DNA of 64,000 nucleotides from an uncultured Paracoccaceae bacterium (GCA_947500055.1 CANMQO010000009.1:124001-188000); one strand, 5' to 3'; shown: positions 39,961 to 50,162, counted from the stretch's first letter. A program made the numbers and translations. The notes: generated by a model from the letters alone, not told the origin.

Positions 39961-40593
39961 ATGTCGTTTGCGCAGACGCTACTTGAATTCAATGGTTTGA
40001 AACTGATCTCGGTTGGGCGTCAGCTGATGGCCCCGAAGGGAAGCCTGTTTGGCGGCGATGACAGCATGTTCAAGCAGGTCGCCGGCGGTGCCAAGTCATA
40101 TGCTGAATATGGATGCGGGGCGAGCACGATCTGGATGGCCGAAAACACAAAGGCTCAGATCCGGGCAGTAGATACCAGCGCCGACTGGGTGAAAAAGATG
40201 CATGAAAGCGTCGGCGTCGACCGCGCGGACATACAATGGATTGACTGTGGCCCGCTGCGCAAATGGGGCGTGCCGCTTGGGTTCGGGAAACGCGAGAATT
40301 TCAAGACATATGCCGACGCACCTTGGAAGGATGGCCAATCAATTGATGTTGTTCTGGTGGACGGACGTTTTCGCGTGTCCTGCTTTCTGGCGTCCTTGGC
40401 AAACGCAGAATCAGGGACAAAGATCATCTTTGACGATTACACAGACCGGCCACATTACCACGTCGTTGAGGAACTGGTCGCAAGACAACAGGTTTGCGGG
40501 CGCCAGTGCCTGTTTGAGGTTCCGCCGAAAGCAAAGCTGGATCTTGAAAAACTTGATCATCTGCGCGTTCGTTTTGAATATGTGATGGACTAG
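39961..40593 (+). CDS. Hypothetical protein, methyltransferase-like fold
   Basis: AEYGCGASTIWMAENT (SAM-site-like), VVLVDGRFRVSCFL, IIFDDYTDRPHY. Confidence 0.6.
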   Translation: MSFAQTLLEFNGLKLISVGRQLMAPKGSLFGGDDSMFKQVAGGAKSYAEYGCGASTIWMAENTKAQIRAVDTSADWVKKMHESVGVDRADIQWIDCGPLRKWGVPLGFGKRENFKTYADAPWKDGQSIDVVLVDGRFRVSCFLASLANAESGTKIIFDDYTDRPHYHVVEELVARQQVCGRQCLFEVPPKAKLDLEKLDHLRVRFEYVMD

Positions 40594-40645
40594 TCGTATT
40601 CGCGCAATGGGTTGCCCCGTTTCCGATACCGCGTGCATCAAATGC

Positions 40646-40674
40646 AAAAGGGCGCCCGGAGAAGGCGCCCTTTT
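40646..40674. terminator. Bidirectional intrinsic terminator
   Basis: AAAAGGGCGCC-cggagaa-GGCGCCCTTTT between convergent genes. Confidence 0.9.
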
Positions 40675-40694
40675 CGCAGCGTTGTCAGGAGCTG

Positions 40695-40904
40695 TTAGTC
40701 AGCCAGAGTCAGGTTGATCGCGCTTTCGCGCCCATCACGTCCTGCTTCGATATCAAAGTTGACCTTCTGGTCGTCCTTGAGGCCAGTGAGCCCGGAGCGC
40801 TCAACCGCAGAAATATGAACGAACACGTCCTTTGATCCGCCATCAGGTGCGATAAAGCCGTAGCCTTTGGTTGTGTTGAACCATTTGACAGTGCCTGAAG
40901 CCAT
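40695..40904 (-). CDS. Cold-shock protein (CspA family), copy 1
   Basis: [36 protein letters not shown]. Confidence 0.96.
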   Translation of the reverse strand: MASGTVKWFNTTKGYGFIAPDGGSKDVFVHISAVERSGLTGLKDDQKVNFDIEAGRDGRESAINLTLAD

Positions 40905-40939
40905 GTCTTGTCTTCCTTCTTGTTTCCGCTCGCGGGACT

Positions 40940-41014
40940 GCAGCGGGCCGGCTCGGTCAAACTTGGATCGAGAGACTGGGCCGCAAAGGAGACAGTGGTC
41001 GATAGATTAACGTC
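40940..41014 (-). promoter_or_regulatory. Conserved leader/upstream block of csp copy 1
   Basis: Aligns by eye with 41387-41463 although the rest of the intergenic DNA differs. Confidence 0.6.
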
Positions 41015-41143
41015 GCCAGCATAGAATGGCAGTTACGGCAACAAAATCAAGAAAATTGCAGAATTGTAATGGAATCAGCGAACAAATGCCGCTCGTTGAC
41101 CGCGCATAGAATGCCATGCGCGGTCTATTCGCGTCGCCAGCGC

Positions 41144-41350
41144 TTATGCGAGGGCGAGGTTCACAGCCGATTCGCGACCATCACGGCCAGCTTCGATGTC
41201 GAATGTGACCTTCTGGTCATCAGCAAGGCCGGTCAGGCCAGAGCGTTCTACGGCGGAGATATGAACGAAAACGTCCTTTGCGCCGCCATCAGGTGCGATA
41301 AAGCCGAAGCCTTTAGTTGAGTTGAACCATTTCACGGTGCCAGTAGCCAT
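41144..41350 (-). CDS. Cold-shock protein (CspA family), copy 2
   Basis: [36 protein letters not shown]. Confidence 0.96.
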   Translation of the reverse strand: MATGTVKWFNSTKGFGFIAPDGGAKDVFVHISAVERSGLTGLADDQKVTFDIEAGRDGRESAVNLALA

Positions 41351-41386
41351 CGTGTTTTCCTTTATTATGCGCTGCCCACGGAATTG

Positions 41387-41463
41387 CGGCAGCCCGGCTT
41401 AGTCAGTGCAAGTTCGAAAGACTGTGGCCGAAAGGAGAACAGTGGGTCGAGTTGGATAACGTC
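41387..41463 (-). promoter_or_regulatory. Conserved leader/upstream block of csp copy 2
   Basis: Shares CCGGCT..GTCA..GACTG.GGCCG.AAAGGAGA.CAGTGG.TCGA..AACGTC with copy 1 (plus-strand reading). Confidence 0.6.
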
Positions 41464-41555
41464 TGCAGGGCTGATGTGGGGCTGTCTGCATCAAAAAGCA
41501 AGGTAATTCGTGCAATCGGCGTGTTTCCGCGACAAACCAGCAGGAAAAAAGGTAT

Positions 41556-41759
41556 CTACCAGTGGGGTGGCCTTTGATCGGAGAGGGGTACAGTGCCCCC
41601 TGCATCCAGTTCACGGGTCGCTTCACGTTCCATCAGCATAGATAAACGGCGGGTGAGAAGCGCTAATTCTGTTTCCTGTCGGGCAACAATGTCCGACAGT
41701 TCCTCCACCGTGCGGGTGAGGTGGGCAATTTGTTCTTCCAGTGCGGTGTTATCAGCCAT
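41556..41759 (-). CDS. slyX: SlyX family protein
   Basis: EEQIAHLTRTVEELSDIVARQETELALLTRRLSML...PLSDQRPPHW. Confidence 0.85.
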   Translation of the reverse strand: MADNTALEEQIAHLTRTVEELSDIVARQETELALLTRRLSMLMEREATRELDAGGTVPLSDQRPPHW

Positions 41760-41767
41760 GACACCTC

Positions 41768-42559
41768 TTAGCTGGCTTCCTTGGTTTCGAAAAGGGCGGG
41801 CAGATCACCCATTTGCTTTGCCCGATGAATCAGTGCGCCGAAATCAGCGTCCAGCATGGCCGCCAGCTGATCAAAGCTGTCGATCACAAAATAGGTCGGC
41901 TGCACGATATCGATCCGGTAGGGGGTGCGGAACACAGTGAGCAGATCAAAATCCTGCATCAGCGCGCGGTCGGATATGGCGTTTTCAGCCTCCGCCGGGG
42001 AGGACACGATCCCCGCCCCATAGGCACGCAGCCCGTCCGTAGTACGGAGCATGCCAAACTCCACCGTGAACCAGAAAAGGCGGAACATGTGCCAGCTGTA
42101 ACCTTTGCCCAAGGATTTGGCCCGTTTGCCGAACCCTTCGATGAAATCACAATAGGCCGGGTTGGTCAGCATCGGGCAATGGCCGAACACCTCGTGAAAC
42201 AGATCAGGTTCCTCGATATAGTCCATATGTTCGCGGCGGCGCAGAAAGGTGGCAACCGGAAACTTGCGTTGGCTGAGAAGGTCATAGAACTGCGAGGGCG
42301 GAATGATGGCGGGCACACCTTCCGCGCCGGCGCCTGTTAGTGCGTGCAGCCTTGCATCAATATCCTTCACCTGGGGTGTCTTGGCTGCGTTCAGGCCCAG
42401 CTTGGTCACGCCGTCAATATACTCGGGCGCGACCTTACCGGGGAGGAAATCCATTTGCCGGGTGAACAACTCACCCCAGACAGCGTCATCATCCGCCGTA
42501 TAGGGAAAATAGCCGTCGGCATCGGGGTGCAGGGAGGTGTAAGTGGTATCTTTGGGCAT
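41768..42559 (-). CDS. phhA: Phenylalanine 4-monooxygenase
   Basis: EEPDLFHEVFGHCPML iron-binding motif; WFTVEFGM. Confidence 0.95.
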   Translation of the reverse strand: MPKDTTYTSLHPDADGYFPYTADDDAVWGELFTRQMDFLPGKVAPEYIDGVTKLGLNAAKTPQVKDIDARLHALTGAGAEGVPAIIPPSQFYDLLSQRKFPVATFLRRREHMDYIEEPDLFHEVFGHCPMLTNPAYCDFIEGFGKRAKSLGKGYSWHMFRLFWFTVEFGMLRTTDGLRAYGAGIVSSPAEAENAISDRALMQDFDLLTVFRTPYRIDIVQPTYFVIDSFDQLAAMLDADFGALIHRAKQMGDLPALFETKEAS

Positions 42560-42665
42560 GGGAAAGCTCCTTTTCACCATGCTCTTTCATTTCTGGCGAA
42601 ATTCTATTCCGTTTCTGTTGAGTTTTGAGTATTTTTGGCAAAATGATGTTGGGAATTGCGTAAAC

Positions 42666-43124
42666 ATGAAATTTTCTGATCAAGAGGTGGGGTTGCTGCG
42701 GATTTTGCAGGGGGATGCGGGTCTGTCGCTGTCTGATCTGGCCGAACAGGCGGGCATGGCCACGTCAACCGTTTGGCGCAAGGTGCAGGAATTTGAAAAG
42801 CTGGGGTTGATCCGGGGTCGCGTGGCCTTGCTCGACCCGGCACGGGCGGATGTCCGGCTTTGTGTCTTTGCGACCGTCCGTCTGGCCGATCATGCAGAGG
42901 CGTCGATTGCGGGATTTGCGACTGTCATCCGTGCACATCCCGAGATTATGGAAGCGCATGCGATTTCAGGCACCGCCGATTACATCCTGAAAATCCGCTG
43001 CAAGGATGTTGAGGCTTATGAGGCCTTCATGACCCATACCCTGCTGCGTTCGCCATTCGTGAAATCGGTTGTGTCGTCCTTCAGCCTGAAAGAGCTGAAA
43101 TACACGACCGCATTGCCCCTGTGA
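42666..43124 (+). CDS. Lrp/AsnC family transcriptional regulator
   Basis: HTH LSDLAEQAGMATSTVWRKVQEFEKLGLI; divergent from phhA. Confidence 0.92.
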   Translation: MKFSDQEVGLLRILQGDAGLSLSDLAEQAGMATSTVWRKVQEFEKLGLIRGRVALLDPARADVRLCVFATVRLADHAEASIAGFATVIRAHPEIMEAHAISGTADYILKIRCKDVEAYEAFMTHTLLRSPFVKSVVSSFSLKELKYTTALPL

Positions 43125-43172
43125 CATTGGCGCGGTAAACGGCCCCCGAACGCAAGCGACGGGACCAAAGTG

Positions 43173-44801
43173 ATGGCCAAGCAAAAGAAACAGCCCCGCC
43201 CCAAGGCGCAGACGCCAAAGGGGTTTCGTGATTATTTCGGCGCAGAGGTGACCGCCCGCGCCGAGATGCTGCAAAAGATCGCCGGGGTTTACCATCGCTA
43301 TGGGTTCGACGCGCTGGAAACATCCGCCGTGGAAACGGTGGAGGCGCTGGGCAAGTTCCTGCCCGATGTGGACCGCCCGAATGAGGGTGTGTTTGCGTGG
43401 GAGGAAGATGGCGACTGGCTCGCCCTGCGTTATGATATGACCGCCCCATTGGCCCGTGTGGCCGCGCAATACCGTAACGATCTGCCATCGCCCTATCGCC
43501 GCTACACGATGGGGCCGGTCTGGCGGAACGAAAAGCCAGGGCCGGGCCGGTTTCGGCAGTTTTATCAATGCGATGCGGACACGGTGGGGTCCGGCAGCGT
43601 GGCTGCGGATGCCGAGATTTGTGCGATGCTGGCGGATACGCTTGAGGCAGTCGGGATTGAGCGCGGCGATTATGTGATCCGGGTGAATAACCGCAAGGTG
43701 CTGAATGGGGTGATGGAGGTCGCGGGGCTTTCCGGCGATGACAAGGAAGCCGAACGCGGGATCGTGCTGCGCGCGATTGATAAGCTGGATCGGTTGGGGC
43801 CGGAGGGCGTGCGGGCGCTGCTGGGCGAAGGGCGCAAGGATGAGAGCGGAGATTTTACGAAGGGTGCTGGGCTGAGTGACGAGCAGGCCGAGGTCGTGAT
43901 GGGTTTTGTGAATGCGAACCTTGAACTGTCAGGAGAAATTGCAAACCATTTGGTTGAGCTTGACGAAACGGGACAGATTCCGAGCAATTATACTCGAGCT
44001 TTTTTCTCAACGGTTGACGAAGAAGGAGACGCAACTCGGGAGTTAGCAGCACTCGATGAAAGTGCTGGGCAAATCCGAAACGTCATTATGTTAAGATATT
44101 TGCGAAGGCTTGTTGGTGACTCAGAAGTTGGGTTGACGGGTGTCAGTGAACTGGAGCAGGTTGCCGATCTTCTTGCGGCCCAAGGCTACCGCCCCGACCG
44201 CATCGTCATTGACCCCTCCGTCGTCCGTGGCCTCGGTTACTATACCGGCCCGGTCTATGAGGCAGAACTGACCTTTGAGATCACCGACGAAAAGGGCCGC
44301 CCGCGCAATTTCGGCTCCGTCGCTGGTGGCGGCCGTTATGACGACCTCGTCAAGCGTTTCACCGGGCAGGAAGTGCCTGCGACGGGCGTTTCCATTGGGG
44401 TGGATCGTTTGCTGGCTGCGCTGGATGCCAAGGGCCGTATCGACACCGCCGCGCAAGGTCCTGTCATCGTGACAGTCATGGATCGTGACCGCATGGCGGA
44501 CTATCAGACCATGGTTGCGGAGCTGCGAAACAACGACATCCGGGCCGAGGTTTATCTGGGCAATCCCAAGAACTTTGGCAACCAGCTGAAATATGCGGAC
44601 AAGCGCCACTCTCCCATTGCGATTATCGCGGGCGGGGATGAGTTCGACAAAGGTGTCGTGCAGATCAAGGACCTTATTCTTGGCGCCGAGATTGCCAAGA
44701 ACGCGACGCTGGAAGAGTGGAAGGACCGGCCCAGCCAATACGAAGTGCCACGCGAGGATATGCTCGCCAAGGTGCGTTCGATTTTGGATGGGCAGGGTTA
44801 G
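43173..44801 (+). CDS. hisS: Histidine--tRNA ligase
   Basis: [29 protein letters not shown]-like [25 protein letters not shown]. Confidence 0.96.
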   Translation: MAKQKKQPRPKAQTPKGFRDYFGAEVTARAEMLQKIAGVYHRYGFDALETSAVETVEALGKFLPDVDRPNEGVFAWEEDGDWLALRYDMTAPLARVAAQYRNDLPSPYRRYTMGPVWRNEKPGPGRFRQFYQCDADTVGSGSVAADAEICAMLADTLEAVGIERGDYVIRVNNRKVLNGVMEVAGLSGDDKEAERGIVLRAIDKLDRLGPEGVRALLGEGRKDESGDFTKGAGLSDEQAEVVMGFVNANLELSGEIANHLVELDETGQIPSNYTRAFFSTVDEEGDATRELAALDESAGQIRNVIMLRYLRRLVGDSEVGLTGVSELEQVADLLAAQGYRPDRIVIDPSVVRGLGYYTGPVYEAELTFEITDEKGRPRNFGSVAGGGRYDDLVKRFTGQEVPATGVSIGVDRLLAALDAKGRIDTAAQGPVIVTVMDRDRMADYQTMVAELRNNDIRAEVYLGNPKNFGNQLKYADKRHSPIAIIAGGDEFDKGVVQIKDLILGAEIAKNATLEEWKDRPSQYEVPREDMLAKVRSILDGQG

Positions 44802-44804
44802 GTT

Positions 44805-45014
44805 GTGGAGGAAGCTATTGCGTTCATTGCCTATGTCTTATTCGATCGGATCTTCGCCTACATTTGGCGCATTGTGGTTATCGGTCTTGGTGTCTGGCTC
44901 ATCATCTTCGGTTGGAATAGCGCCGAACATGGGCACATCGTTGGTGGTTTGATCATGATCGCAATCGCGATTGGATCACTATGGAGGCGTTTGCGTGCCA
45001 TCTGGAAACCCTGA
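44805..45014 (+). CDS. Small predicted membrane protein between hisS and hisZ
   Basis: 69 aa, two hydrophobic segments; GTG start, 3 bp after hisS stop. Confidence 0.5.
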   Translation: MEEAIAFIAYVLFDRIFAYIWRIVVIGLGVWLIIFGWNSAEHGHIVGGLIMIAIAIGSLWRRLRAIWKP

Positions 45015-46074
45015 AACCCTCACCGAAGCCCGCCGCCTGCGTGATCACTTTGCCGCCAATGGCGCGCAGGTGGTCAAGGCGGATGTGTTGCAATCGGCGG
45101 ACACGCTGCTGGACCTTTATGGCGAAGATATCCGCGCCCGTGCCTATCTGACTGCCGATCCGCTGCGCGGCGAAATGGTCTTGCGTCCGGATTTCACGGT
45201 GCCAGTTGTGCAGATGCATATGGAAAGCCATGCGGATCCCGCCCGCTACACCTATTCCGGCAAGGTTTTCCGTAAACAGGAAAGCGATGAGGCCCGGGCC
45301 AATGAATATGTTCAGGTGGGGTACGAGGTGTTTGACGGCCAGAACCCCGCTGGTGCCGATGCCGAGGTTTTTGCGGTGATCGCCGATGCGTTGGCCGGCC
45401 TGCCGGTGCGGGCGGCAACGGGCGATATCGGCGTGTTGATGGCGGCGGTGCGTGGGTTGCAAACGACGGATGCGCGTAAGGCCGCACTCTTGCGCCATAT
45501 CTGGCGGCCCGGACGGTTCAAGGCGCTGCTGAAACGCTATGGCGGTGGAACGATGCCTGCCAGCCGCGCGGCATTGCTGGCCGCTGATGATCCTTTTGCC
45601 GCCGCCGGTCCCGATATCGGGCTGCGCAGTCGCGAGGAGGTCACAACCCGGATCGCCGCCTTGCGTGCGGATGCCGCTGCCGCCCCCATCGCAGGCGAAG
45701 AGATTGCCCTGATCGACGCGATCCTGTCCTTGCGCGAAACCTGCCCCAATGTGCTGAGCGCGCTGCGCGATATCGCGGTTGATATGCCCGCCGTGCGCGA
45801 TGCGGTCGGGCGGATGTCAGCGCGACTGGATGCGATGGCCGCGCGGGGGATCGATGTGGCGCGGCTGGAATTCGAGGGCAGCTATGGCCGCACATCGCTG
45901 GAATATTACGATGGGTTCGTCTTTGGTTTCTACGCCATTGACCGGCCCGACCTGCCGCCTGTGGCCACCGGCGGGCGTTATGACGCCCTGACCGCGCGGC
46001 TGGGGCAGGGGCGGGCCGTGCCTGCGGTGGGCGGTGTGATCCGGCCCGATCTGGTGGTGGGATTGTCATGCTGA
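44995..46074 (+). CDS. hisZ: ATP phosphoribosyltransferase regulatory subunit
   Basis: HisRS-like paralog (RPDFTVPVVQMHME, FRKQESDEARANEYVQVGYEVF) directly upstream of hisG. Confidence 0.92.
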   Translation: MPSGNPETLTEARRLRDHFAANGAQVVKADVLQSADTLLDLYGEDIRARAYLTADPLRGEMVLRPDFTVPVVQMHMESHADPARYTYSGKVFRKQESDEARANEYVQVGYEVFDGQNPAGADAEVFAVIADALAGLPVRAATGDIGVLMAAVRGLQTTDARKAALLRHIWRPGRFKALLKRYGGGTMPASRAALLAADDPFAAAGPDIGLRSREEVTTRIAALRADAAAAPIAGEEIALIDAILSLRETCPNVLSALRDIAVDMPAVRDAVGRMSARLDAMAARGIDVARLEFEGSYGRTSLEYYDGFVFGFYAIDRPDLPPVATGGRYDALTARLGQGRAVPAVGGVIRPDLVVGLSC

Positions 46075-46757
46075 AGCTGGGGGTGCCGTCCAAGGGACGG
46101 CTGATGGACAAGACTTTCCAATGGTTCGGGCAGCGCGGAGTAACCCTGCGCAAATCCGGGTCCGACCGGGAATATGCAGGTGCGGTTGACGGGATCGACG
46201 GGGTAGAGCTGGTCTTGCTCTCAGCCGGGGAAATCCCGCGTGAACTGGCGGCTGGCAACATCCATCTTGGCGTCACCGGGTCTGATCTGGTGCGCGAAAA
46301 ACTGGCCAATTGGGACAGCCGCGTGACCGAACTTGCTCCGATGGGCTTTGGCGGGGCGGATCTGATCATCGCTGTGCCGCAGCTGTGGGTCGATGTGGAC
46401 ACGCTGGACGATCTGGATGCGGCGGCGGCAGCTTTTCGGGAACAGCACGGGTTCCGGCTGCGGATTGCGACCAAATATCACCGGTTGGTGCGGGAATTCC
46501 TGCGCGATCACGGGGTGGCCGACTATCAGTTGGTTGATAGCCAGGGGGCCACCGAAGGCACCGTCAAGAACGAAACGGCAGAGGCGATTGCCGATATCAC
46601 CTCAACCGGGGAGACCTTGCGTGCGAACGGGTTGAAGATTTTGGATGACGGGTTGATCCATGCATCGCAGGCCACCTTGTTCCGGGGACGGCGGGCCGGA
46701 TGGACGGATGAGCAACGCCAGAAACTGAAAGCGCTGCAATTGGTGCTGGGAATCTAG
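46068..46757 (+). CDS. hisG: ATP phosphoribosyltransferase, short form
   Basis: LGVPSKGRLMDKT, HLGVTGSDLVRE, DITSTGETLRANGLKILDDG. Confidence 0.96.
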   Translation: MLKLGVPSKGRLMDKTFQWFGQRGVTLRKSGSDREYAGAVDGIDGVELVLLSAGEIPRELAAGNIHLGVTGSDLVREKLANWDSRVTELAPMGFGGADLIIAVPQLWVDVDTLDDLDAAAAAFREQHGFRLRIATKYHRLVREFLRDHGVADYQLVDSQGATEGTVKNETAEAIADITSTGETLRANGLKILDDGLIHASQATLFRGRRAGWTDEQRQKLKALQLVLGI

Positions 46758-47665
46758 GGCGATCCGGATTGAACGGCGTTCTTTGCGCCATGTGACTGCT
46801 TGATTGGCCAGATTTCCAGCACCCCTGAACAGAACACCAGCACGCCGCCGATGATTTCCAATATCGATAGGTGCTCGCCCGCCAGGAGCGCTGCTGAGGT
46901 TGCACCGATCAGGACTTCGGACATCATCAGAATCCCCACGCGCGCAGGTTCAAGACGGACGGTTGCCCACATCAGCGCCGCTATCGAAATGCCCCACCAC
47001 AGCCCGCCAGTGCCAAGCGCGAATGGGATTGCGGCGCCAAGATCCGCGATGTGCGGCAGCGGCGCGAGGGTCAATGCGATGACGAGCGATGCCGCCGCCG
47101 CCCCGAGGGCAAAGACGAATGCGGCTGTTACCGGTCTGAGGTTTGATCGTGATTTCATGCCAGTGGTTGCGACAGACCACAAAAGGCCAGAGGCGAGTGC
47201 CATCCATTCGCCAGTATTTCGGGGAATTGGCAGGCTGCCATCGGCGCTCAGCATGATGCCCAGTCCCGCTAGACCAACGACAATTGCATAGATTCGCATC
47301 CGGGGGGTGGCCCAGCCCATGACATACCGTCCGAGCAATGTGCTCCAGACCGAGGTGAGAAAAAACAGCAAGACGATGATCGCGACCCGACCATAGACGA
47401 ACCCGATGGAATAAAGCGCGAAGGCGGCCCCGCCAAGCGCAATACAGGCAATGGCGAACCGGTCGCCCGTGATCAGATCAGTCAGGTTGCGGAAGGCGAA
47501 TGGCATAAGAAGCAGCCCGGCCCCTGCCGTAATTGCGAATGTTCCCCAGGCGCCGGGCAGACCGGCATCCATGAGATACCGCACCGGGAGCCAATAAAAT
47601 GCCCATAGGACACCGCCGCCGATGACAATGGCGCTGGCGAGCATGCTGGTGCGGTTCTGGTCCAT
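46754..47665 (-). CDS. DMT/EamA family transporter
   Basis: 303 aa, about ten TM segments; start reset to MDQNRTSM at 47665. Confidence 0.85.
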   Translation of the reverse strand: MDQNRTSMLASAIVIGGGVLWAFYWLPVRYLMDAGLPGAWGTFAITAGAGLLLMPFAFRNLTDLITGDRFAIACIALGGAAFALYSIGFVYGRVAIIVLLFFLTSVWSTLLGRYVMGWATPRMRIYAIVVGLAGLGIMLSADGSLPIPRNTGEWMALASGLLWSVATTGMKSRSNLRPVTAAFVFALGAAAASLVIALTLAPLPHIADLGAAIPFALGTGGLWWGISIAALMWATVRLEPARVGILMMSEVLIGATSAALLAGEHLSILEIIGGVLVFCSGVLEIWPIKQSHGAKNAVQSGSP

Positions 47666-47800
47666 GATTATCGAATTTACGCGGAGGTTGATTTTACTGT
47701 TCAAATGATCGGGTAGCAGCCGCGGGGCGATCTTGCCAGAGCTGGAATTGCCGGCGTCTGGTGTCTTGCTGCGGGCGGCTTGCCGTGGCTTAGTGCGCCC

Positions 47801-49189
47801 ATGACACATGATGAATTGCTGGAATGGTCGCGCCGGGCTGCTGCCTGGGCCTTGGATTATCACAACGGAATGCGCGACAGGCCGGTGCGCGCGCAGGTGG
47901 CATATGGCGCGACGGCGGCACGTTTGCCCGGAACACCGCCCGAGGCGCCGGAACCGATGGATGCGATCTTTGCGGATTTTGAGGCGATTGTACCCGACGC
48001 CACAACCCATTGGCAGCACCCGAGGTTTTTTGCCTATTTCGCAGCCAACGCTTCGCCCGCATCGATGTTGGCCGAGCAATTGGCGAACGCCATCGCGGCG
48101 CAGGCAATGTTATGGCAAACCTCGCCTGCCGCGACCGAGATCGAGCAGGTCATGGTGGGTTGGTTGCGCGATGCATTGGGGCTGGCCCCGGCGTTTGCCG
48201 GGACGATTCATGACAGCGCAACAACCGCGACCTTATGCGCGGTGCTGACAATGCGTGACCGTGCGCTGGGTTGGCGGTCGGTTGACGAAGGGCTTTGTGG
48301 GGCACCGCGTTTACGTATCTATGCATCGGCGCAGACGCATTCTTCGGTCGACAAGGCGGTGCGGCTCGCGGGGATCGGTCAGGCCAATCTGGTCAAGGTG
48401 CCGACGGCGGATGATCATGGGATGGACCCTGCGGCGTTGGATGCCGCGATCCGCGCTGATCTTGTGGCGGGTTATAAACCCGCAGGCGTCGTGATGTGTT
48501 TTGGTGGCACTTCGATCGGGGCATTTGACCCGGTGGCGGAATGCATAGCCGTGGCAAAGGCGCATGACCTATATACCCATGTTGATGCGGCCTGGGCGGG
48601 TTCCGCAATGATCTGCCCGGAGTTTCGGCAACTTTGGGATGGTGTCGACCGCGCTGATAGCGTTGTGTTCAATCCGCATAAGTGGCTTGGTGTGCAGTTC
48701 GACTGTGCTGTGCAATTTCTGGCTGACCCGGCCCCGCAAATCCGGTCATTGGGGCTGCGCCCTGACTATTTGCAGACGCTTGGTCAGGAGGAGATCGTCA
48801 ATTTCAACGAGTGGACGGTGCCGCTGGGCCGTCGGTTCCGTGCGCTCAAGATCTGGTTCGTGTTGCGTGCCTATGGGTTGGAGGGATTGCGGATGCGCAT
48901 CCGCAATCATGTGTGCTGGGCAGCGGAACTGGCAGATATCATTGCCCACATGGACGGGTTTGAAATCACCACTCCGCCTGCCTTGTCACTTTTCACGTTT
49001 CGCTATCGCGACGACGCGGCGACGGCGGATTTGCTGACCCGGGTGAACGACGACGGCCGCGTGTATTTGACGCAAACACGACATGAGGGGCAGTTTGTGA
49101 TCCGGGTGCAGGTCGGACAATTTGATTGCACCCGCGACGACGTCATGACGGTGGCGGAGGTGCTTGCAAGATTGTCGCAAGGTTCCTGA
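47801..49189 (+). CDS. Pyridoxal-dependent decarboxylase (aromatic-L-amino-acid decarboxylase-like)
   Basis: HVDAAWAGSAMICPEFR and FNPHKWLGVQFDCAV PLP-lysine region. Confidence 0.93.
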   Translation: MTHDELLEWSRRAAAWALDYHNGMRDRPVRAQVAYGATAARLPGTPPEAPEPMDAIFADFEAIVPDATTHWQHPRFFAYFAANASPASMLAEQLANAIAAQAMLWQTSPAATEIEQVMVGWLRDALGLAPAFAGTIHDSATTATLCAVLTMRDRALGWRSVDEGLCGAPRLRIYASAQTHSSVDKAVRLAGIGQANLVKVPTADDHGMDPAALDAAIRADLVAGYKPAGVVMCFGGTSIGAFDPVAECIAVAKAHDLYTHVDAAWAGSAMICPEFRQLWDGVDRADSVVFNPHKWLGVQFDCAVQFLADPAPQIRSLGLRPDYLQTLGQEEIVNFNEWTVPLGRRFRALKIWFVLRAYGLEGLRMRIRNHVCWAAELADIIAHMDGFEITTPPALSLFTFRYRDDAATADLLTRVNDDGRVYLTQTRHEGQFVIRVQVGQFDCTRDDVMTVAEVLARLSQGS

Positions 49190-49298
49190 AATAGGCAAAA
49201 GATTTCCCTGCGTCGCGCGGTGCCATTTCAGGTTGCGGTCGGCGTGATCTCTGCTATCCAAGCGCGAATTACCGATATTATCTTGAAAGGAAACTGAA

Positions 49299-49676
49299 AT
49301 GCAGGCGTTCCCAAAAAATCGGATTGCGCGGGTTTTGGGTGTGATGGCATCAATTGCTGTCTTGGCCAGCTGTGCCTCACCCGAACAGGCGCAGGTGAAC
49401 AGAGACGCGCGTCTGGCAAAACAGTTTCCCAATCCGGCTGATCGGGTTGGCATGTATATCATGTTTCAGAATAATGCCGAATTCATGTTGACCTATCTTC
49501 CATCCATGGTCTCGCAGGACGTGGCCGTGCAGCGCATGGATCAATGGTGTGTGAAAGCGGGTCTTGGCCGTGTTGCAACCCTGGGTGCGCCGTCGTCAAC
49601 TGCGCCATTCACCGCAACCCTTGGTGATGGCAGCCGGGCCGAGGTGCGGAGCATAAACATCAAGTGCCTACCGTGA
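49299..49676 (+). CDS. Hypothetical lipoprotein
   Basis: Lipobox LASC after hydrophobic signal. Confidence 0.65.
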   Translation: MQAFPKNRIARVLGVMASIAVLASCASPEQAQVNRDARLAKQFPNPADRVGMYIMFQNNAEFMLTYLPSMVSQDVAVQRMDQWCVKAGLGRVATLGAPSSTAPFTATLGDGSRAEVRSINIKCLP

Positions 49677-49678
49677 GG

Positions 49679-50110
49679 TTAGCGCACTCCGATATCAGCA
49701 AGGGCTTTGGTGAGCGCGGTCGGCAGCGCCTCTTCTGATTGTCGTCCCTGAGGCAAGTCTTTGGGCGCGTCTGAAAGGGCCATGTAACGCCAGCCCTGAA
49801 AGGCGCGCTTGGGTGTCGCTTCAACCCGGATCAGCCCGGGCTTGCTGACGATGGCGCAGCGACGGATGCCATCAGCGGAATGGTGTTCGTCGAGACGCAG
49901 GATAGGCTGACGGCAGAGAATGACCCCCTTGATCACCCAGAAGATCGAACCGCCATTCAGGATCTCTTCACCCCGCTTGGGCCACATCCGGGTCACATGC
50001 CGGGGCAGCCCGTCATCGGTCTGCGCCTGTTTCGTGGATTGCCAAGCCTCAAGCCCGGCAACGTCTTCGGTGCCAACAGAGAGTTTTACTAGATGTACGG
50101 TACTTGCCAA
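49679..50110 (-). CDS. DUF1489 family protein
   Basis: 143 aa; HVTRMWPKRGEEILNGGSIFWVIKGVILCRQPILRLD. Confidence 0.85.
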   Translation of the reverse strand: MASTVHLVKLSVGTEDVAGLEAWQSTKQAQTDDGLPRHVTRMWPKRGEEILNGGSIFWVIKGVILCRQPILRLDEHHSADGIRRCAIVSKPGLIRVEATPKRAFQGWRYMALSDAPKDLPQGRQSEEALPTALTKALADIGVR

Positions 50111-50116
50111 CTCGCG

Positions 50117-50162
50117 GCCCTATATGTAGTATGTAAGCCCTGCATTAGACTGTTTCTTGTGA
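50117..50162. promoter_or_regulatory. Possible pair of NrdR boxes upstream of nrdJ
   Basis: CTATATGTAG (50120) and CTGTTTCTTG (50150), 30 bp apart; partial match to NrdR-box consensus. Confidence 0.35.

Noticed and set aside
40695-41350. Cold-shock gene pair as prophage or mobile cargo
   Set aside because: No mobility genes nearby, normal composition, and csp duplications are common in chromosomes.
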